In this document: positions 20,196 to 29,450 of the stretch, piece by piece
Layout of the letters: every line of letters begins with the position of its first letter
Position numbering within the stretch: position 1 is the stretch's first letter
Origin: Rubrivivax gelatinosus IL144
Lineage (GTDB): Bacteria; Pseudomonadota; Gammaproteobacteria; Burkholderiales; Burkholderiaceae_C
DNA: 64,000 bases
Assembly: GCF_000284255.1 (NCBI RefSeq)
Contig: NC_017075.1
Span: 1,922,001 to 1,986,000 of the forward strand
Direction: 5' to 3'
Made by a program: the position numbers and the translations under genes
Notes under the pieces: model-generated
Told to the model about the DNA's origin: nothing
The model's database searches: none
What the model saw: the letters and a program-made list of their open reading frames with translations, nothing else

Positions 20196-20690
20196 ATGGC
20201 CAAGAAGAACGCCCACGTCAGCGAGACGCCGGCGACGCAGTTTCTGCGCCGCGCCGGCATCGAGTTCAGCGAACACGTCTACGACTACGTCGACCACGGC
20301 GGCACCGCCGAGTCCTCGCGCCAACTCGGCGTGCCCGAGCACGAGGTCGTCAAGACGCTGGTGATGCAGGACGAGCGTGCCCAGCCGCTGGTCGTGCTGA
20401 TGCATGGCGACCGCCAGGTCAGCACCAAGAACCTGGCGCGCGAGATCGGCGCCAAGTCGGTCGAGCCGTGCAAGCCCGAGGTCGCGCAGCGCCACAGCGG
20501 CTACCTCGTCGGCGGCACCTCGCCCTTCGGCACGAAGAAATCGATGCCGGTCTACGTCGAGGCCAGCGTGCTGGAGCTGCCGCGCATCCTGATCAACGGC
20601 GGCCGCCGGGGCTTCCTGGTGGGCATCGACCCGCGCGTGCTGCCAGGCGCCGTCGGCGCCCGGCCGGTGCACTGCGCGCTCGCCGGCTGA
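20196..20690 (+). CDS. ybaK: YbaK/EbsC family aminoacyl-tRNA deacylase
   Basis: 164 residues from the ATG at 20196 (MAKKNAHVSETPAT), which sits just after the reductase stop. YbaK-domain features: VVKTLVMQ, LVVLMHGDRQVSTKNLAREIG, the conserved GYLVGGTSPFGTKK loop, and a C-terminal INGGRRGFLVGI. Members hydrolyse mischarged Cys-tRNA(Pro). Likely co-transcribed with the aldo/keto reductase. Confidence 0.92.
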   Translation: MAKKNAHVSETPATQFLRRAGIEFSEHVYDYVDHGGTAESSRQLGVPEHEVVKTLVMQDERAQPLVVLMHGDRQVSTKNLAREIGAKSVEPCKPEVAQRHSGYLVGGTSPFGTKKSMPVYVEASVLELPRILINGGRRGFLVGIDPRVLPGAVGARPVHCALAG

Positions 20691-21245
20691 TCACTCGCCG
20701 GTCAGCGCGGCCGCCAGCGCCTCGGGCGTCAGCGGTTTGAACAGCAGCGGGATGCCTTCGGGCACCGGCCCGAAGCGTTCCAGCGACGCGCCGCTGTGGC
20801 TGGTCGCCAGCACGATGCGCATCTTCTGCGTCGCGGGGTTCTCGCGCAGCTTGCGGATCATCTGCAGGCCGTCGAGGCCGGGCAGGTCGATGTCGGTGAT
20901 CAGCCAGTCCGGGACCTCACGGCCGGCGTCCAGCAGGGCGGTGAAACCGTCGGAGAAGACGCGCAGGCGCGCTTCCGGGCGGAGTTCGGAGAGATGCGAC
21001 TCGATGAGCGCGGCCGTCACCGGGTCGTCTTCGACCAGCATGATGGACTCGACGCCGTCGGCGGCTTCGATGCGCGAGCGCCGTTCGGCGACCATGCGCT
21101 CGACGGCTTCGGCGTCCAGGCGGCGGTGGCCGCCCATCGTCTTCCAGGCCGGCAGGTGGCCGGCATCGACCCACTTCTGGATCGTCTGTGGTGAGACACC
21201 CAGGCGCTCCGCCGCCTGGGCCGTTGTGATCGTTTTTCGTTGCAT
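20691..21245 (-). CDS. Excisionase-type HTH fused to a receiver domain
   Basis: 184 residues. Residues about 5-52 form a MerR/excisionase-like winged HTH (TTAQAAERLGVSPQTIQKWV, then GGHRRLDAEAV). Residues about 66-184 are a receiver domain with the acidic pocket E72-D74, the phospho-acceptor D118 (ITDIDLPGLDG) and Lys in LFKPL. The DNA-binding part is N-terminal, the reverse of normal response regulators. No kinase gene is adjacent. Probably a phosphorylation-controlled DNA-binding regulator; target unknown. Confidence 0.88.
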   Translation of the reverse strand: MQRKTITTAQAAERLGVSPQTIQKWVDAGHLPAWKTMGGHRRLDAEAVERMVAERRSRIEAADGVESIMLVEDDPVTAALIESHLSELRPEARLRVFSDGFTALLDAGREVPDWLITDIDLPGLDGLQMIRKLRENPATQKMRIVLATSHSGASLERFGPVPEGIPLLFKPLTPEALAAALTGE

Positions 21246-21515
21246 TCAGGCGCTGCCGGGGTTGTCGTCGAAAAAAGGGGCTCCCTGGGCGGACCCGCCC
21301 ACCCGACGCCACGGTCCCGGGGCGGCAGTCCCCGGAGGTGTCGTCATTTCTTCGCGAGCCGACTCTGAATCATCTCACGAATGAGCATGCCGACCGGGCT
21401 CGTCGGGCGCACGGATCCTGGTCAAACACTGTAGCCGCCCGCAGGCCCGAACGCTGTCACACGTGTGGCGGCGACGCGCCGGAGCCGGTGCCACGCGACC
21501 TTACACTTGCGCCCC

Positions 21516-22226
21516 ATGTTCTCGCTCCCTGCGGCGGCCGCGATCCTGGCCGCCTACCTGCTCGGTTCGCTTTCGTTCGCCGTCCTCATCAGCCGCACGA
21601 TGGGCCTGGCCGACCCCCGCAGCTACGGGTCCGGCAATCCGGGCGCCACCAATGTGCTGCGTTCCGGCAACAAGAAGGCGGCGCTGATGACGCTGCTGTT
21701 CGACGCCTTGAAGGGCTACGTGCCGGTGCTGGCCGTCGTGCTCTTCGGCGCGCGCTGGGGTCTTGACCCGTCGGTCGCCGCCTACGTCGGCCTGGCGGCC
21801 TTCGTCGGCCACCTGTGGCCGGTGTTCTTCCGCTTCCAGGGCGGCAAGGGCGTGGCCACCGCGGCCGGCGCGCTGCTCGGCCTGAACCCGGCGCTCGGCG
21901 GCGCGGTGCTGCTGGTCTGGCTGGCCGTCGCGTTCACGACGCGCTATTCGTCGCTGGCCTCGATCGCCGCGGCCTTCTGCGCGCCGCTGGTGCAGGCGCT
22001 GGTCTGGGGCGTTGACGCCTCGCTGCTGGCGCTGGTCGGCATGAGCCTGCTGCTGGTCTGGCGTCACGAAGGCAACATCCGCAAGCTGCTCGCCGGCACC
22101 GAGTCGAAGATCGGCCAGAAGGCCGCGCCGCCGGCCGCGCACGCCAAGGCCTCGGCGCACCCGCCGCGCCACGTCCATCCCCACGCCCCCAAGACCGGCC
22201 ATGGCCGGAAAGGACACCGCAAATGA
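21516..22226 (+). CDS. plsY: Glycerol-3-phosphate acyltransferase PlsY
   Basis: 236 residues from the ATG at 21516. Inner-membrane enzyme that transfers acyl from acyl-phosphate to glycerol-3-phosphate, the first step of phospholipid synthesis. The three PlsY motifs are present: YLLGSLSFA with GSGNPGATNVLR, KGGKGVATA in the form RFQGGKGVATAAG, and the later WRHEGNIRKLLAGTE. There are five membrane segments, then an Ala/His/Lys-rich tail of about 40 residues longer than usual. The stop overlaps the RidA start (ATGA). Confidence 0.96.
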   Translation: MFSLPAAAAILAAYLLGSLSFAVLISRTMGLADPRSYGSGNPGATNVLRSGNKKAALMTLLFDALKGYVPVLAVVLFGARWGLDPSVAAYVGLAAFVGHLWPVFFRFQGGKGVATAAGALLGLNPALGGAVLLVWLAVAFTTRYSSLASIAAAFCAPLVQALVWGVDASLLALVGMSLLLVWRHEGNIRKLLAGTESKIGQKAAPPAAHAKASAHPPRHVHPHAPKTGHGRKGHRK

Positions 22227-22567
22227 TCCAGCGCTTCGACGTCGGCCCCCGGCTGTCGGAAATGGCCGTGCACAACGGCGTCTGCTATCTGGCCGGCCAG
22301 GTCGCCGCCGACGACACGCAGGACATCGCCGGCCAGACGCGCCAGGTGCTGGCGGCGATCGACGCGCTGCTGGCCCGCGCCGGCAGCGACAAGTCGCGCC
22401 TGCTGATGGTGCAGATCTTCATCGCCGACCTGGCCGACTTCCCGGCGATGAACGAGGTCTGGGAAGCCTGGCTGCCGGCTGGCGCCGCGCCGCCGCGCGC
22501 CACCGTCCAGGCGGCGCTGGCGCGCCCGGGCTGGAAGGTCGAGATGGTGGTCACCGCCGCGCTCTGA
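22223..22567 (+). CDS. RidA/YjgF-family protein
   Basis: 114 residues. The fold signatures are YLAGQVAADDTQDIAGQTRQVLAAIDALL, then LMVQIFIADLADFPAMNEVWEAWL and PPRATVQAAL. The usual active-site Arg is present (R in PPRATV), so it may hydrolyse reactive enamines/imines, but the substrate subgroup is uncertain. The start is coupled to plsY by a 4-bp overlap. Confidence 0.9.
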   Translation: MIQRFDVGPRLSEMAVHNGVCYLAGQVAADDTQDIAGQTRQVLAAIDALLARAGSDKSRLLMVQIFIADLADFPAMNEVWEAWLPAGAAPPRATVQAALARPGWKVEMVVTAAL

Positions 22568-22651
22568 CCCGCCGCGGGCGCTCACATCTGCTTGCAGATC
22601 GCTGAAATCGCACCCGCTTAAGCCGCCAGACGGGGGGCCGTAGATCGGGGC

Positions 22652-23869
22652 ATGGACCCCGTCAAAACCCCCCTGCGCCTCGTCAGTCTCGCCTGCCTGC
22701 TGGCCCTCGCCGCGTGCGGCGGCGGCTCCGGCGACGATGAAGCGGTCGCCAACGAACAGGCCACGGCCGCTTCGGTCTCCGATGCGGAACTCGCCCAGGC
22801 CTCGGCACTGCTGGACACCGCGTCCGACCGCTCGGCCTGGACCGACGCCGAAGGCACCTCCACCGACACGGTGGCCGCGGGCGACGAGACGGCGCTGATG
22901 GTGTCCGCCGCTGCGACCAGCCTGCGCACGCCGAAGAAAAGCGGCTCGACCCCGACGCCGACCCCGGCGCCGAGCACGACGGCGGTGAGCGATTCCGCGC
23001 GCATCGCCGCGGCCACCGCCACCGCGCAGAGCACGAGCAACGCCTGCTCGAAGGTCCGCCCGTTCTACTGGGAGATCGGCAACGCCGCGGGCAAGCAGGC
23101 CAGCGGCTCGATCGCCGCCGGCAGCACCGCGGCCGTGAAGTCCTCGGCACCGATCACCATCGCTTCGGCCTCCAAGTGGCTGTACGGCGCCTACGTCGCC
23201 CAGGCGCGTGCCGGCGTGCTGACCGGCACCGACCGCAAGTACCTGTCGATGACCGCCGGCTACGTCTCGCTGTCGACCTGCAGCGGCCTGAGCAGCGTCG
23301 ACGCCTGCCTGTCCACCGGCAGCAACGGCGTCTACTCGTCGGGCTACGACGGCATCTTCGACTACGACGGCGGCCACATGGAAAAGCACGCCAGCCTGAT
23401 CGGGCTGGGCGCGCTGACGACCAAGGCGCTGGCCACCGAGGTCAGGGCCAAGCTGGGCAGCGACGTCGCGCTCTCGTACTCGCAACCGCTGATGGCCGGC
23501 GGCGCGGTGATCTCCACCGACGCCTACGCGCTGTTCCTGCGCAAGATCCTCGGCGGCAAGCTGCAGATGGCGTCGCTGCTGGGCACCGGCACGGTGTGCA
23601 CCAACCCGACGACCTGTGCCACGGCCGCCTACGCGCCGCTGCCGGCCAGCGAAAGCTGGCACTACTCGGTGGCGCACTGGGTCGAGGACGATCCGAAGGT
23701 CGGCGACGGCGCGTTCAGCAGCCCCGGTGCCTTCGGCTTCTACCCCTGGATCGACGCGACGAAGACCAACTACGGCATCGTCGCGCGCGTCGCGACCAAC
23801 GGCGCGCTCGGTTCGGTGAACTGCGGCCGGCTGATCCGCTCGGCCTGGGCGACGGGCGTCGCGAAGTAG
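22652..23869 (+). CDS. Lipoprotein with serine-hydrolase (beta-lactamase-like) signature
   Basis: 405 residues. It has a signal peptide with lipobox LAACGGG (Cys22), a low-complexity linker rich in Thr/Pro/Ser (about residues 90-115), then a domain with S172-x-x-K175 (IASASKWLYGAYVAQ), as at the active site of class C beta-lactamases and related esterases. Several Cys pairs occur (STCSGLSSVDACL, TVCTNPTTCA), suggesting disulphides in an exported protein. Probably an outer-membrane-anchored hydrolase. It ends 1 bp from the convergent yciO-like gene. Confidence 0.75.
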   Translation: MDPVKTPLRLVSLACLLALAACGGGSGDDEAVANEQATAASVSDAELAQASALLDTASDRSAWTDAEGTSTDTVAAGDETALMVSAAATSLRTPKKSGSTPTPTPAPSTTAVSDSARIAAATATAQSTSNACSKVRPFYWEIGNAAGKQASGSIAAGSTAAVKSSAPITIASASKWLYGAYVAQARAGVLTGTDRKYLSMTAGYVSLSTCSGLSSVDACLSTGSNGVYSSGYDGIFDYDGGHMEKHASLIGLGALTTKALATEVRAKLGSDVALSYSQPLMAGGAVISTDAYALFLRKILGGKLQMASLLGTGTVCTNPTTCATAAYAPLPASESWHYSVAHWVEDDPKVGDGAFSSPGAFGFYPWIDATKTNYGIVARVATNGALGSVNCGRLIRSAWATGVAK

Positions 23870-23870
23870 C

Positions 23871-24494
23871 TCAGAGCCCCAGGCGCGACAGTTCGCCGCG
23901 GCCCTGGCGCAGCAGCACCGGGTCCTCGGCGGTCATGTCCAGCACCGTCGTCGGCTCCATCGGGCAGGCGCCGGCGTCGATGATCGCCGGCAGCAGCTTG
24001 CCCAGGCGGTCCTGGATCTCGTCGACGTCGTTCAGCGGTTCGTCGTCGCCCGGCAGGATCAGCGTCGTCGCCAGCAGCGGCTCGCCGTAGGCGGCCAGCA
24101 GGTCCTGCGTGACCTGGTGGTCGGGCACGCGCAGGCCGATCGTGCGCCGCGACGGGTGCGAGACGCGCCGCGGCACCTCCTTCGTCGCGTCGAGGATGAA
24201 GGTGTAGGGCCCGGGCGTGCCGAGCTTGAGCAGCCGGTACTGGCGGTTGTCGACACGCGCGTAGTTGGCCAGCTCCGACAGGTCGCGGCACAGCAGCGTC
24301 AGCAGGTGCTTGTCGTCGATGCCGCGCAGCCGGCGCAGCTGTTCGGCGGCGGCCTTGTCGTCGAGCCGGCAGACGAGCGCGTAGCTCGAGTCGGTCGGCA
24401 CGGCGAGCACGTCGCCGCCGCGCAGCAGTTCCGCGGCCTGCTTCAGCAGCCGCGGTTGCGGGTTGTCGGGATGGACCTCGAAACGCAGCGTCAC
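23871..24494 (-). CDS. YrdC/YciO-family threonylcarbamoyl-AMP synthase-like protein
   Basis: 207 residues. Sua5/YrdC motifs: GDVLAVPTDSSYALVCRL, KHLLTLLCRDLSELANYAR, GPYTFILDATKEVPRR and IGLRVPDHQV. The form 'SSYAL' and the K-R-x-S pattern place it in the YciO branch rather than TsaC/Sua5. In tRNA t6A synthesis the family makes threonylcarbamoyl-adenylate; for YciO itself the activity is reported weak. It lies just downstream of fumarase. Confidence 0.88.
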   Translation of the reverse strand: MTLRFEVHPDNPQPRLLKQAAELLRGGDVLAVPTDSSYALVCRLDDKAAAEQLRRLRGIDDKHLLTLLCRDLSELANYARVDNRQYRLLKLGTPGPYTFILDATKEVPRRVSHPSRRTIGLRVPDHQVTQDLLAAYGEPLLATTLILPGDDEPLNDVDEIQDRLGKLLPAIIDAGACPMEPTTVLDMTAEDPVLLRQGRGELSRLGL

Positions 24495-24507
24495 CGGTTC
24501 TCCTGTT

Positions 24508-26034
24508 TCAGGCGACGACGACCGGGATCTTGCCGATCTTCGCCTGCCATTCCTGCGGCCCGGTCTGGTGGGCGCTGGTGCCGCCGGCGTCCACCGCCAC
24601 CGTCACCGGCATGTCGACGACGTCGAACTCGTAGATCGCTTCCATGCCCAGATCGGCGAAGCCGACGACCTTGGCCGCCTTGATCGCCTTGGACACGAGG
24701 TAGGCGGCGCCGCCGACGGCCATCAGGTAGGCGCTCTGGTTGTCCTTGATCGCCTGGATCGCCACCGGGCCGCGTTCGGCCTTGCCGACCATCGCGATGA
24801 GGCCGGTCTTCTCCAGCATCATGCGGGTGAACTTGTCCATGCGCGTGGCCGTCGTCGGGCCGGCCGGGCCGACGACCTCGTCGCGCACCGGGTCGACCGG
24901 GCCGACGTAGTAGATGACGCGGTTGGTGAAGTCCACCGGCAGCGGCTCGCCGCGTTCCAGCATGTCCTGGATGCGCTTGTGCGCCGCATCGCGGCCGGTG
25001 AGCATCTTGCCGCTGAGCAGCAGCGTCTGCCCCGGCTTCCAGCTCGCCACCTGTTCGGGCGTCAGCGTGTTCAGGTCGACACGCGCGCTCTTGTTGTAGT
25101 CGGGCGCCCAGTGCACGTCGGGCCACAGGTCCAGGCTCGGCGGCTCCAGGAAGGCCGGGCCCGAGCCGTCGAGCACGAAGTGCGCGTGACGCGTCGCGGC
25201 GCAGTTCGGGATCATCGCGATCGGCTTGCTCGCGGCGTGCGTCGGCCAGGTCTTGATCTTGACGTCGAGCACCGTCGTCAGCCCGCCCAGGCCTTGCGCG
25301 CCGATGCCCAGCGCGTTGACCTTCTCGTAGAGCTCGATGCGCAGCTCTTCAAGCTTGTTGGCCGGGCCGCGCTGCAGCAGCTCGTGCATGTCGATGTCGT
25401 CCATCAGCGACTCCTTGGCGAGCAGCGCGGCCTTCTCCGCGGTGCCGCCGACGCCGATGCCCAGCATGCCCGGCGGGCACCAGCCGGCGCCCATCGTCGG
25501 CACGGTCTTGAGCACCCAGTCGACGATCGAGTCGCTGGGGTTGAGCATGTAGACCTTGCTCTTGTTCTCGCTGCCGCCGCCCTTGGCGGCGACGGTGACG
25601 TCGACCTTGTCGCCGGGCACGACTTCCATGAAGACGACGGCCGGCGTGTTGTCGCGCGTGTTCTTGCGCTCGAAGATCGGGTCGGCCAGCACCGACGCAC
25701 GCAGCTTGTTGTCCGGATGGTTGTAGCCGCGGCGCACGCCTTCGTCGACGGCGTCCTGGATCGAGCCGGTGAAGCCTTCCCACTTCACGTCCATGCCGAT
25801 CTTCAGGAACACGTTGACGATGCCGGTGTCCTGGCAGATCGGCCGACGGCCCTCGGCGCACATGCGCGAGTTGGTCAGGATCTGGGCGATCGCGTCCTTG
25901 GCCGCCGGGCTCTGCTCGCGCTCGTAGGCGCGAGCGAGGTGGGCGATGAAGTCGGCCGGGTGGTAGTACGAGATGTACTGCAGCGCGGCGGCGACCGACT
26001 CGATCAGGTCGGCCTGGCGGATCGTCGTGGTCAT
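24508..26034 (-). CDS. fumA: Fumarate hydratase class I
   Basis: 508 residues from the ATG at 26034 (MTTTIRQADLIES). Oxygen-sensitive 4Fe-4S fumarase of the TCA cycle (fumarate to L-malate). Cluster Cys candidates are in PICQDTGI, GAGWCPPGM and PNCAATRHAH, and both the alpha and beta parts are fused, ending in the beta part (GKMLTGRDAAHKRIQ, GGTSAHQTGPQEWQ). Length agrees with the homodimeric family. It follows the YqhA gene by 17 bp. Confidence 0.96.
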   Translation of the reverse strand: MTTTIRQADLIESVAAALQYISYYHPADFIAHLARAYEREQSPAAKDAIAQILTNSRMCAEGRRPICQDTGIVNVFLKIGMDVKWEGFTGSIQDAVDEGVRRGYNHPDNKLRASVLADPIFERKNTRDNTPAVVFMEVVPGDKVDVTVAAKGGGSENKSKVYMLNPSDSIVDWVLKTVPTMGAGWCPPGMLGIGVGGTAEKAALLAKESLMDDIDMHELLQRGPANKLEELRIELYEKVNALGIGAQGLGGLTTVLDVKIKTWPTHAASKPIAMIPNCAATRHAHFVLDGSGPAFLEPPSLDLWPDVHWAPDYNKSARVDLNTLTPEQVASWKPGQTLLLSGKMLTGRDAAHKRIQDMLERGEPLPVDFTNRVIYYVGPVDPVRDEVVGPAGPTTATRMDKFTRMMLEKTGLIAMVGKAERGPVAIQAIKDNQSAYLMAVGGAAYLVSKAIKAAKVVGFADLGMEAIYEFDVVDMPVTVAVDAGGTSAHQTGPQEWQAKIGKIPVVVA

Positions 26035-26051
26035 GGTTGTCGTCCGGTGGG

Positions 26052-26654
26052 TCAGTCGTTGTCGTGCTTGGCGTGCACCATCACGCGGTCGGCCAGTGCG
26101 ATGGCCAGCGCCGAGAACAGGAAGGCGATGTGGATGATCGTCTGCCAGATCAACACCTTCTCTTCGTAGTTTGCGGCGTTGATGAAGGTCTTCAGCAGGT
26201 GGATCGAGCTGATGCCGATGATCGCGGTGGCGAGCTTGACCTTCAGCACCGAGGCATTCACGTGGCTCAGCCATTCGGGCTGGTCGGGATGGCCTTCAAG
26301 TCGCAGACGCGAGACGAAGGTCTCGTAGCCGCCGACGATCACCATGATCAGCAGGTTGCTGATCATCACGACGTCGATCAGCGCCAGCACGACCAGCATG
26401 ATGATCGTCTCGTTGAGCGCGCTGACTTCGGTCTCGCTCTTGTAGCCGATGTTCTTCACCAGCAACTGCAGCGCGTGCTGGTCGCCGAAGGCGGCCTCGA
26501 TCAGGTGGACCAGCTCCACCCAGAAGTTGAAGACGTAGACCGCCTGCGCCAGGATGAGCCCGAGATACAGCGGCAATTGCAGCCAGCGGCTGGCAAAGAT
26601 CAACGCGGGCAGCGGCCCCAGCTTCGGGGCAGCGCCGGTGTTTACTGGCTTCAT
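26052..26654 (-). CDS. yqhA: UPF0114 membrane protein YqhA
   Basis: 200 residues with four hydrophobic segments (about residues 25-47, 82-108, 140-158, 168-190). Typical family stretches are [40 protein letters not shown] and [17 protein letters not shown]. Function is unknown in the literature I recall; it is widespread and often near central-metabolism genes. Co-directional with and just upstream of fumarase, so probably co-transcribed. Confidence 0.92.
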   Translation of the reverse strand: MKPVNTGAAPKLGPLPALIFASRWLQLPLYLGLILAQAVYVFNFWVELVHLIEAAFGDQHALQLLVKNIGYKSETEVSALNETIIMLVVLALIDVVMISNLLIMVIVGGYETFVSRLRLEGHPDQPEWLSHVNASVLKVKLATAIIGISSIHLLKTFINAANYEEKVLIWQTIIHIAFLFSALAIALADRVMVHAKHDND

Positions 26655-26830
26655 GAGAGGGGGGAAGGGCGCGGACGCGCGATGGCGTAAATTGTAGTTC
26701 GCACCTTGAGCGCGGACAGACGCGCCCCGGGTTGCCGGGCAGGCGAGTAAGGGGTTCGTAAGAGCCTGTGCCTACCTTCCGCGCCATCGGTCGATCACGA
26801 ACCGAGCCATCAAACTAGGAGACTGCCACC

Positions 26831-28813
26831 ATGTCGAGCGCCGACGCTCCCACCGAGTACTCCCTCTACCCGCCGCCGGCCGACGCCGTCGCTCGCGCCC
26901 ACGTCTCCGGCCAGGCCGCCTACGACGCGCTGTGCGCCGAGGCCGACACCGACTACACGGGTTACTGGGGCCGCCTCGCGCGCGAACTCATCGCCTGGAA
27001 GACGCCGTTCACGCAGGTGCTCGACGAGTCGAACGCGCCGTTCTTCAAGTGGTTCGCCGACGGCACGCTGAACGCCTCGTACAACTGCCTGGACCGCAAC
27101 ATCGAACGCGGCCTGGGCGACAAGACGGCGATCATCTTCGAGGCCGACGGCGGCGAGGTGCGCCGTGTCAGCTACAAGGAACTGCTGGCCATCGTCAACA
27201 AGATGGCCAACGGCCTGAAGTCGCTGGGCGTGAAGAAGGGCGACCGGGTCATCATCTACCTCTCGATGGGCGTCGAGGGCGTGGCCGCGATGCAGGCCTG
27301 CGCGCGCATCGGCGCGACGCACTCGGTGGTCTTCGGCGGTTTCTCGGCGCAGTCGCTGCGCGACCGCATCGAGGACACCGGCGCGGTGGCCGTCATCACC
27401 GCCGACCAGCAGCAGCGCGGCGGCAAGGCGCTGCCGCTGAAGACCATCGTCGACGAGGCGATCGCGCTGGGCGGCTGCGGCAGCGTCAAGCACGTGCTGG
27501 TGCACAAGCGCACCGGCGCCGACATCCCGTTCGACGCCTCGCGCGACCTCTGGCTGGCCGACCTGGTGGCCGATCAGAGCGAGGTCTGCGAGCCCGAGTG
27601 GGTCGAGGCCGAACACCCGCTGTTCCTGCTCTACACCAGCGGCTCGACCGGCAAGCCCAAGGGCGTGCAGCACTCGACTGGCGGCTACCTGCTGCACGCG
27701 GCGCTGACCACCAAGTGGACCTTCGACTTGAAGGAAGACGACGTCTTCTGGTGCACCGCCGACATCGGCTGGGTCACCGGCCACACCTACATCACCTACG
27801 GCCCGCTGGCGCTGGGCGGCACCGAGATCGTCTTCGAAGGCGTGCCGACCTTCCCCGACGCCAGCCGCTTCTGGAAGATGATCCAGGACCACAAGGTCAG
27901 CATCTTCTACACCGCACCGACGGCGATCCGCTCGCTGATCAAGGCCGCCGAGGCCAACGAGGCGGTGCATCCGAAGAGCTTCGACCTGTCGTCGCTGCGC
28001 ATCCTGGGGTCGGTCGGCGAGCCGATCAACCCGGCGGCGTGGGAGTGGTATCACAAGCACGTCGGCGGTGGCCGCTGCCCGATCGTCGACACCTTCTGGC
28101 AGACCGAGACCGGCGGCCACATGATCACGCCGCTGCCGGGCGTGACGACGCTGGTGCCGGGCTCGTGCACGCTGCCGTTCCCGGGCATCCAGGCGGCCGT
28201 CGTCGACGAGACCGGCAAGGACGTGCCCTGGGGCCAGGGCGGCATCCTGGTCGTCAAGAAGCCGTGGCCGAGCATGATCCGCACGATTTGGGGCGACCCG
28301 GAGCGCTTCAAGAAGAGCTACTACCCGGCCGACTTCCACGGCAAGTACTACCTGGCGGGCGACGGCGCGATCCGCGACCCGAAGACCGGCTACTTCACGA
28401 TCACCGGCCGCATCGACGACGTGCTCAACGTCTCGGGCCACCGCATGGGCACGATGGAGATCGAGTCGGCCCTGGTCAGCCACACCGAGCTGGTGGCCGA
28501 GGCGGCGGTCGTCGGCCGCCCGGACGACACCACCGGCGAGGCGATCTGCGCCTTCGTCGTGCTGAAGCGCCCGCGCCCGACCGGCGACGAGGCCAAGAAG
28601 CTGGCCAACGAACTGCGCAACTGGGTGGCCAAGGAGATCGGCCCGATTGCCAAGCCCAAGGACATCCGCTTCGGCGAGAACCTGCCCAAGACGCGCTCCG
28701 GCAAGATCATGCGCCGCCTGCTGCGCTCGATCGCGCGCGGCGAGGCGATCACCCAGGACACCTCGACGCTGGAAAACCCGGCAATTCTCGATCAGTTGTC
28801 GCAGACCAACTGA
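26831..28813 (+). CDS. acs: Acetyl-CoA synthetase
   Basis: 660 residues, standard for Acs (652 in E. coli). ANL motifs: [86 protein letters not shown], and the acetylation-target Lys in [14 protein letters not shown]. It makes acetyl-CoA from acetate, ATP and CoA. The 176 bp upstream, shared with the divergent yqhA, should hold both promoters. Confidence 0.97.
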   Translation: MSSADAPTEYSLYPPPADAVARAHVSGQAAYDALCAEADTDYTGYWGRLARELIAWKTPFTQVLDESNAPFFKWFADGTLNASYNCLDRNIERGLGDKTAIIFEADGGEVRRVSYKELLAIVNKMANGLKSLGVKKGDRVIIYLSMGVEGVAAMQACARIGATHSVVFGGFSAQSLRDRIEDTGAVAVITADQQQRGGKALPLKTIVDEAIALGGCGSVKHVLVHKRTGADIPFDASRDLWLADLVADQSEVCEPEWVEAEHPLFLLYTSGSTGKPKGVQHSTGGYLLHAALTTKWTFDLKEDDVFWCTADIGWVTGHTYITYGPLALGGTEIVFEGVPTFPDASRFWKMIQDHKVSIFYTAPTAIRSLIKAAEANEAVHPKSFDLSSLRILGSVGEPINPAAWEWYHKHVGGGRCPIVDTFWQTETGGHMITPLPGVTTLVPGSCTLPFPGIQAAVVDETGKDVPWGQGGILVVKKPWPSMIRTIWGDPERFKKSYYPADFHGKYYLAGDGAIRDPKTGYFTITGRIDDVLNVSGHRMGTMEIESALVSHTELVAEAAVVGRPDDTTGEAICAFVVLKRPRPTGDEAKKLANELRNWVAKEIGPIAKPKDIRFGENLPKTRSGKIMRRLLRSIARGEAITQDTSTLENPAILDQLSQTN

Positions 28814-28831
28814 GCCGCCGCTGCGGCATCG

Positions 28832-28855
28832 AAAGGGGCTCCTCGGAGCCCTTTT
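28832..28855 (+). terminator. Rho-independent terminator of acs
   Basis: Just after the acs stop: arms gggctcc and ggagccc with a tight loop, flanked by an A-run on the left and tttt on the right, so the stem can extend by A-T pairs. Position and T-run fit an intrinsic terminator. Confidence 0.85.
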
Positions 28856-28968
28856 GCTTTCCTGGCCGGCGTTCTTGAGCAAAGCGTCATGCCGGCCGCG
28901 CGCATCGGTCCTCGGCCTTCGGCTACATTGGTCGGCAATGTGGTGGAGAGATCGCCGGAGAGCGAAGG

Positions 28969-29283
28969 ATGTGGTTTCTGGTCATCGGGCTGTTGCTGCT
29001 GGTGCTGTACCTGGCCGGCGTCGAGCCCGTGTCGGCGTGGCACTGGATCTGGATCGCGTTGCCCTTCGGCGCCGCGGCGCTCTGGTGGACCTTCGCCGAC
29101 GCTTCCGGCCTGACGCGCAAGCGTGCCGAGGAGAAGATCGAAGCCCGCAAGCGCGCCCGGCGCCAGCGCGACATCGACGCGCTGGGCCTCAACCCGCAGC
29201 AGCAGAAGCGTGTGCACGAACTTCGCCGTGGCGACAGCCCCGCCCCGGTGAAGGAGCCGCGCCGACGCGACCCGAGTCTCTGA
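28969..29283 (+). CDS. Small Trp-rich membrane protein
   Basis: 104 residues. Two hydrophobic segments (residues 2-18 and 26-42) with seven Trp-type aromatic positions (SAWHWIWIALPFGAAALWW), then a highly basic helical tail (TRKRAEEKIEARKRARRQRDID). This matches the small Trp-rich protein family known mainly from Burkholderiales; function unknown. It is preceded by a GAAGG ribosome site. It lies between acs and lgt in the same direction. Confidence 0.85.
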   Translation: MWFLVIGLLLLVLYLAGVEPVSAWHWIWIALPFGAAALWWTFADASGLTRKRAEEKIEARKRARRQRDIDALGLNPQQQKRVHELRRGDSPAPVKEPRRRDPSL

Positions 29284-29294
29284 GGGGCGAACGC

Positions 29295-29358
29295 ACGTCA
29301 CGCCAGTGACGTCCCGCCGAAGGCGGGAGCCGGCGCGCAAGCACCGGCTCCCGGCCTT
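29295..29358 (+). promoter_or_regulatory. Chain of three hairpins, two mutually exclusive, before lgt
   Basis: Hairpin 1 pairs acgtcac (29295-29301) with gtgacgt (29306-29312). Hairpin 2 pairs cccgcc (29313-29318) with ggcggg (29322-29327). Hairpin 3 pairs gggagccgg (29325-29333) with ccggctccc (29344-29352) and is followed by a short T-rich stretch, like a terminator. Hairpins 2 and 3 share bases 29325-29327 and compete. It may be only the terminator of the Trp-rich gene, or an attenuator ahead of lgt. Confidence 0.6.
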
Positions 29359-29450
29359 TGTTTCCCGCCCCGCGCGGGGCCGACGGCCCGCGTCGCCGGC
29401 AGCGGCACAATCGCCGCTCCCCGACTCGACGCCAGGAAAGGCCGCCCCCG

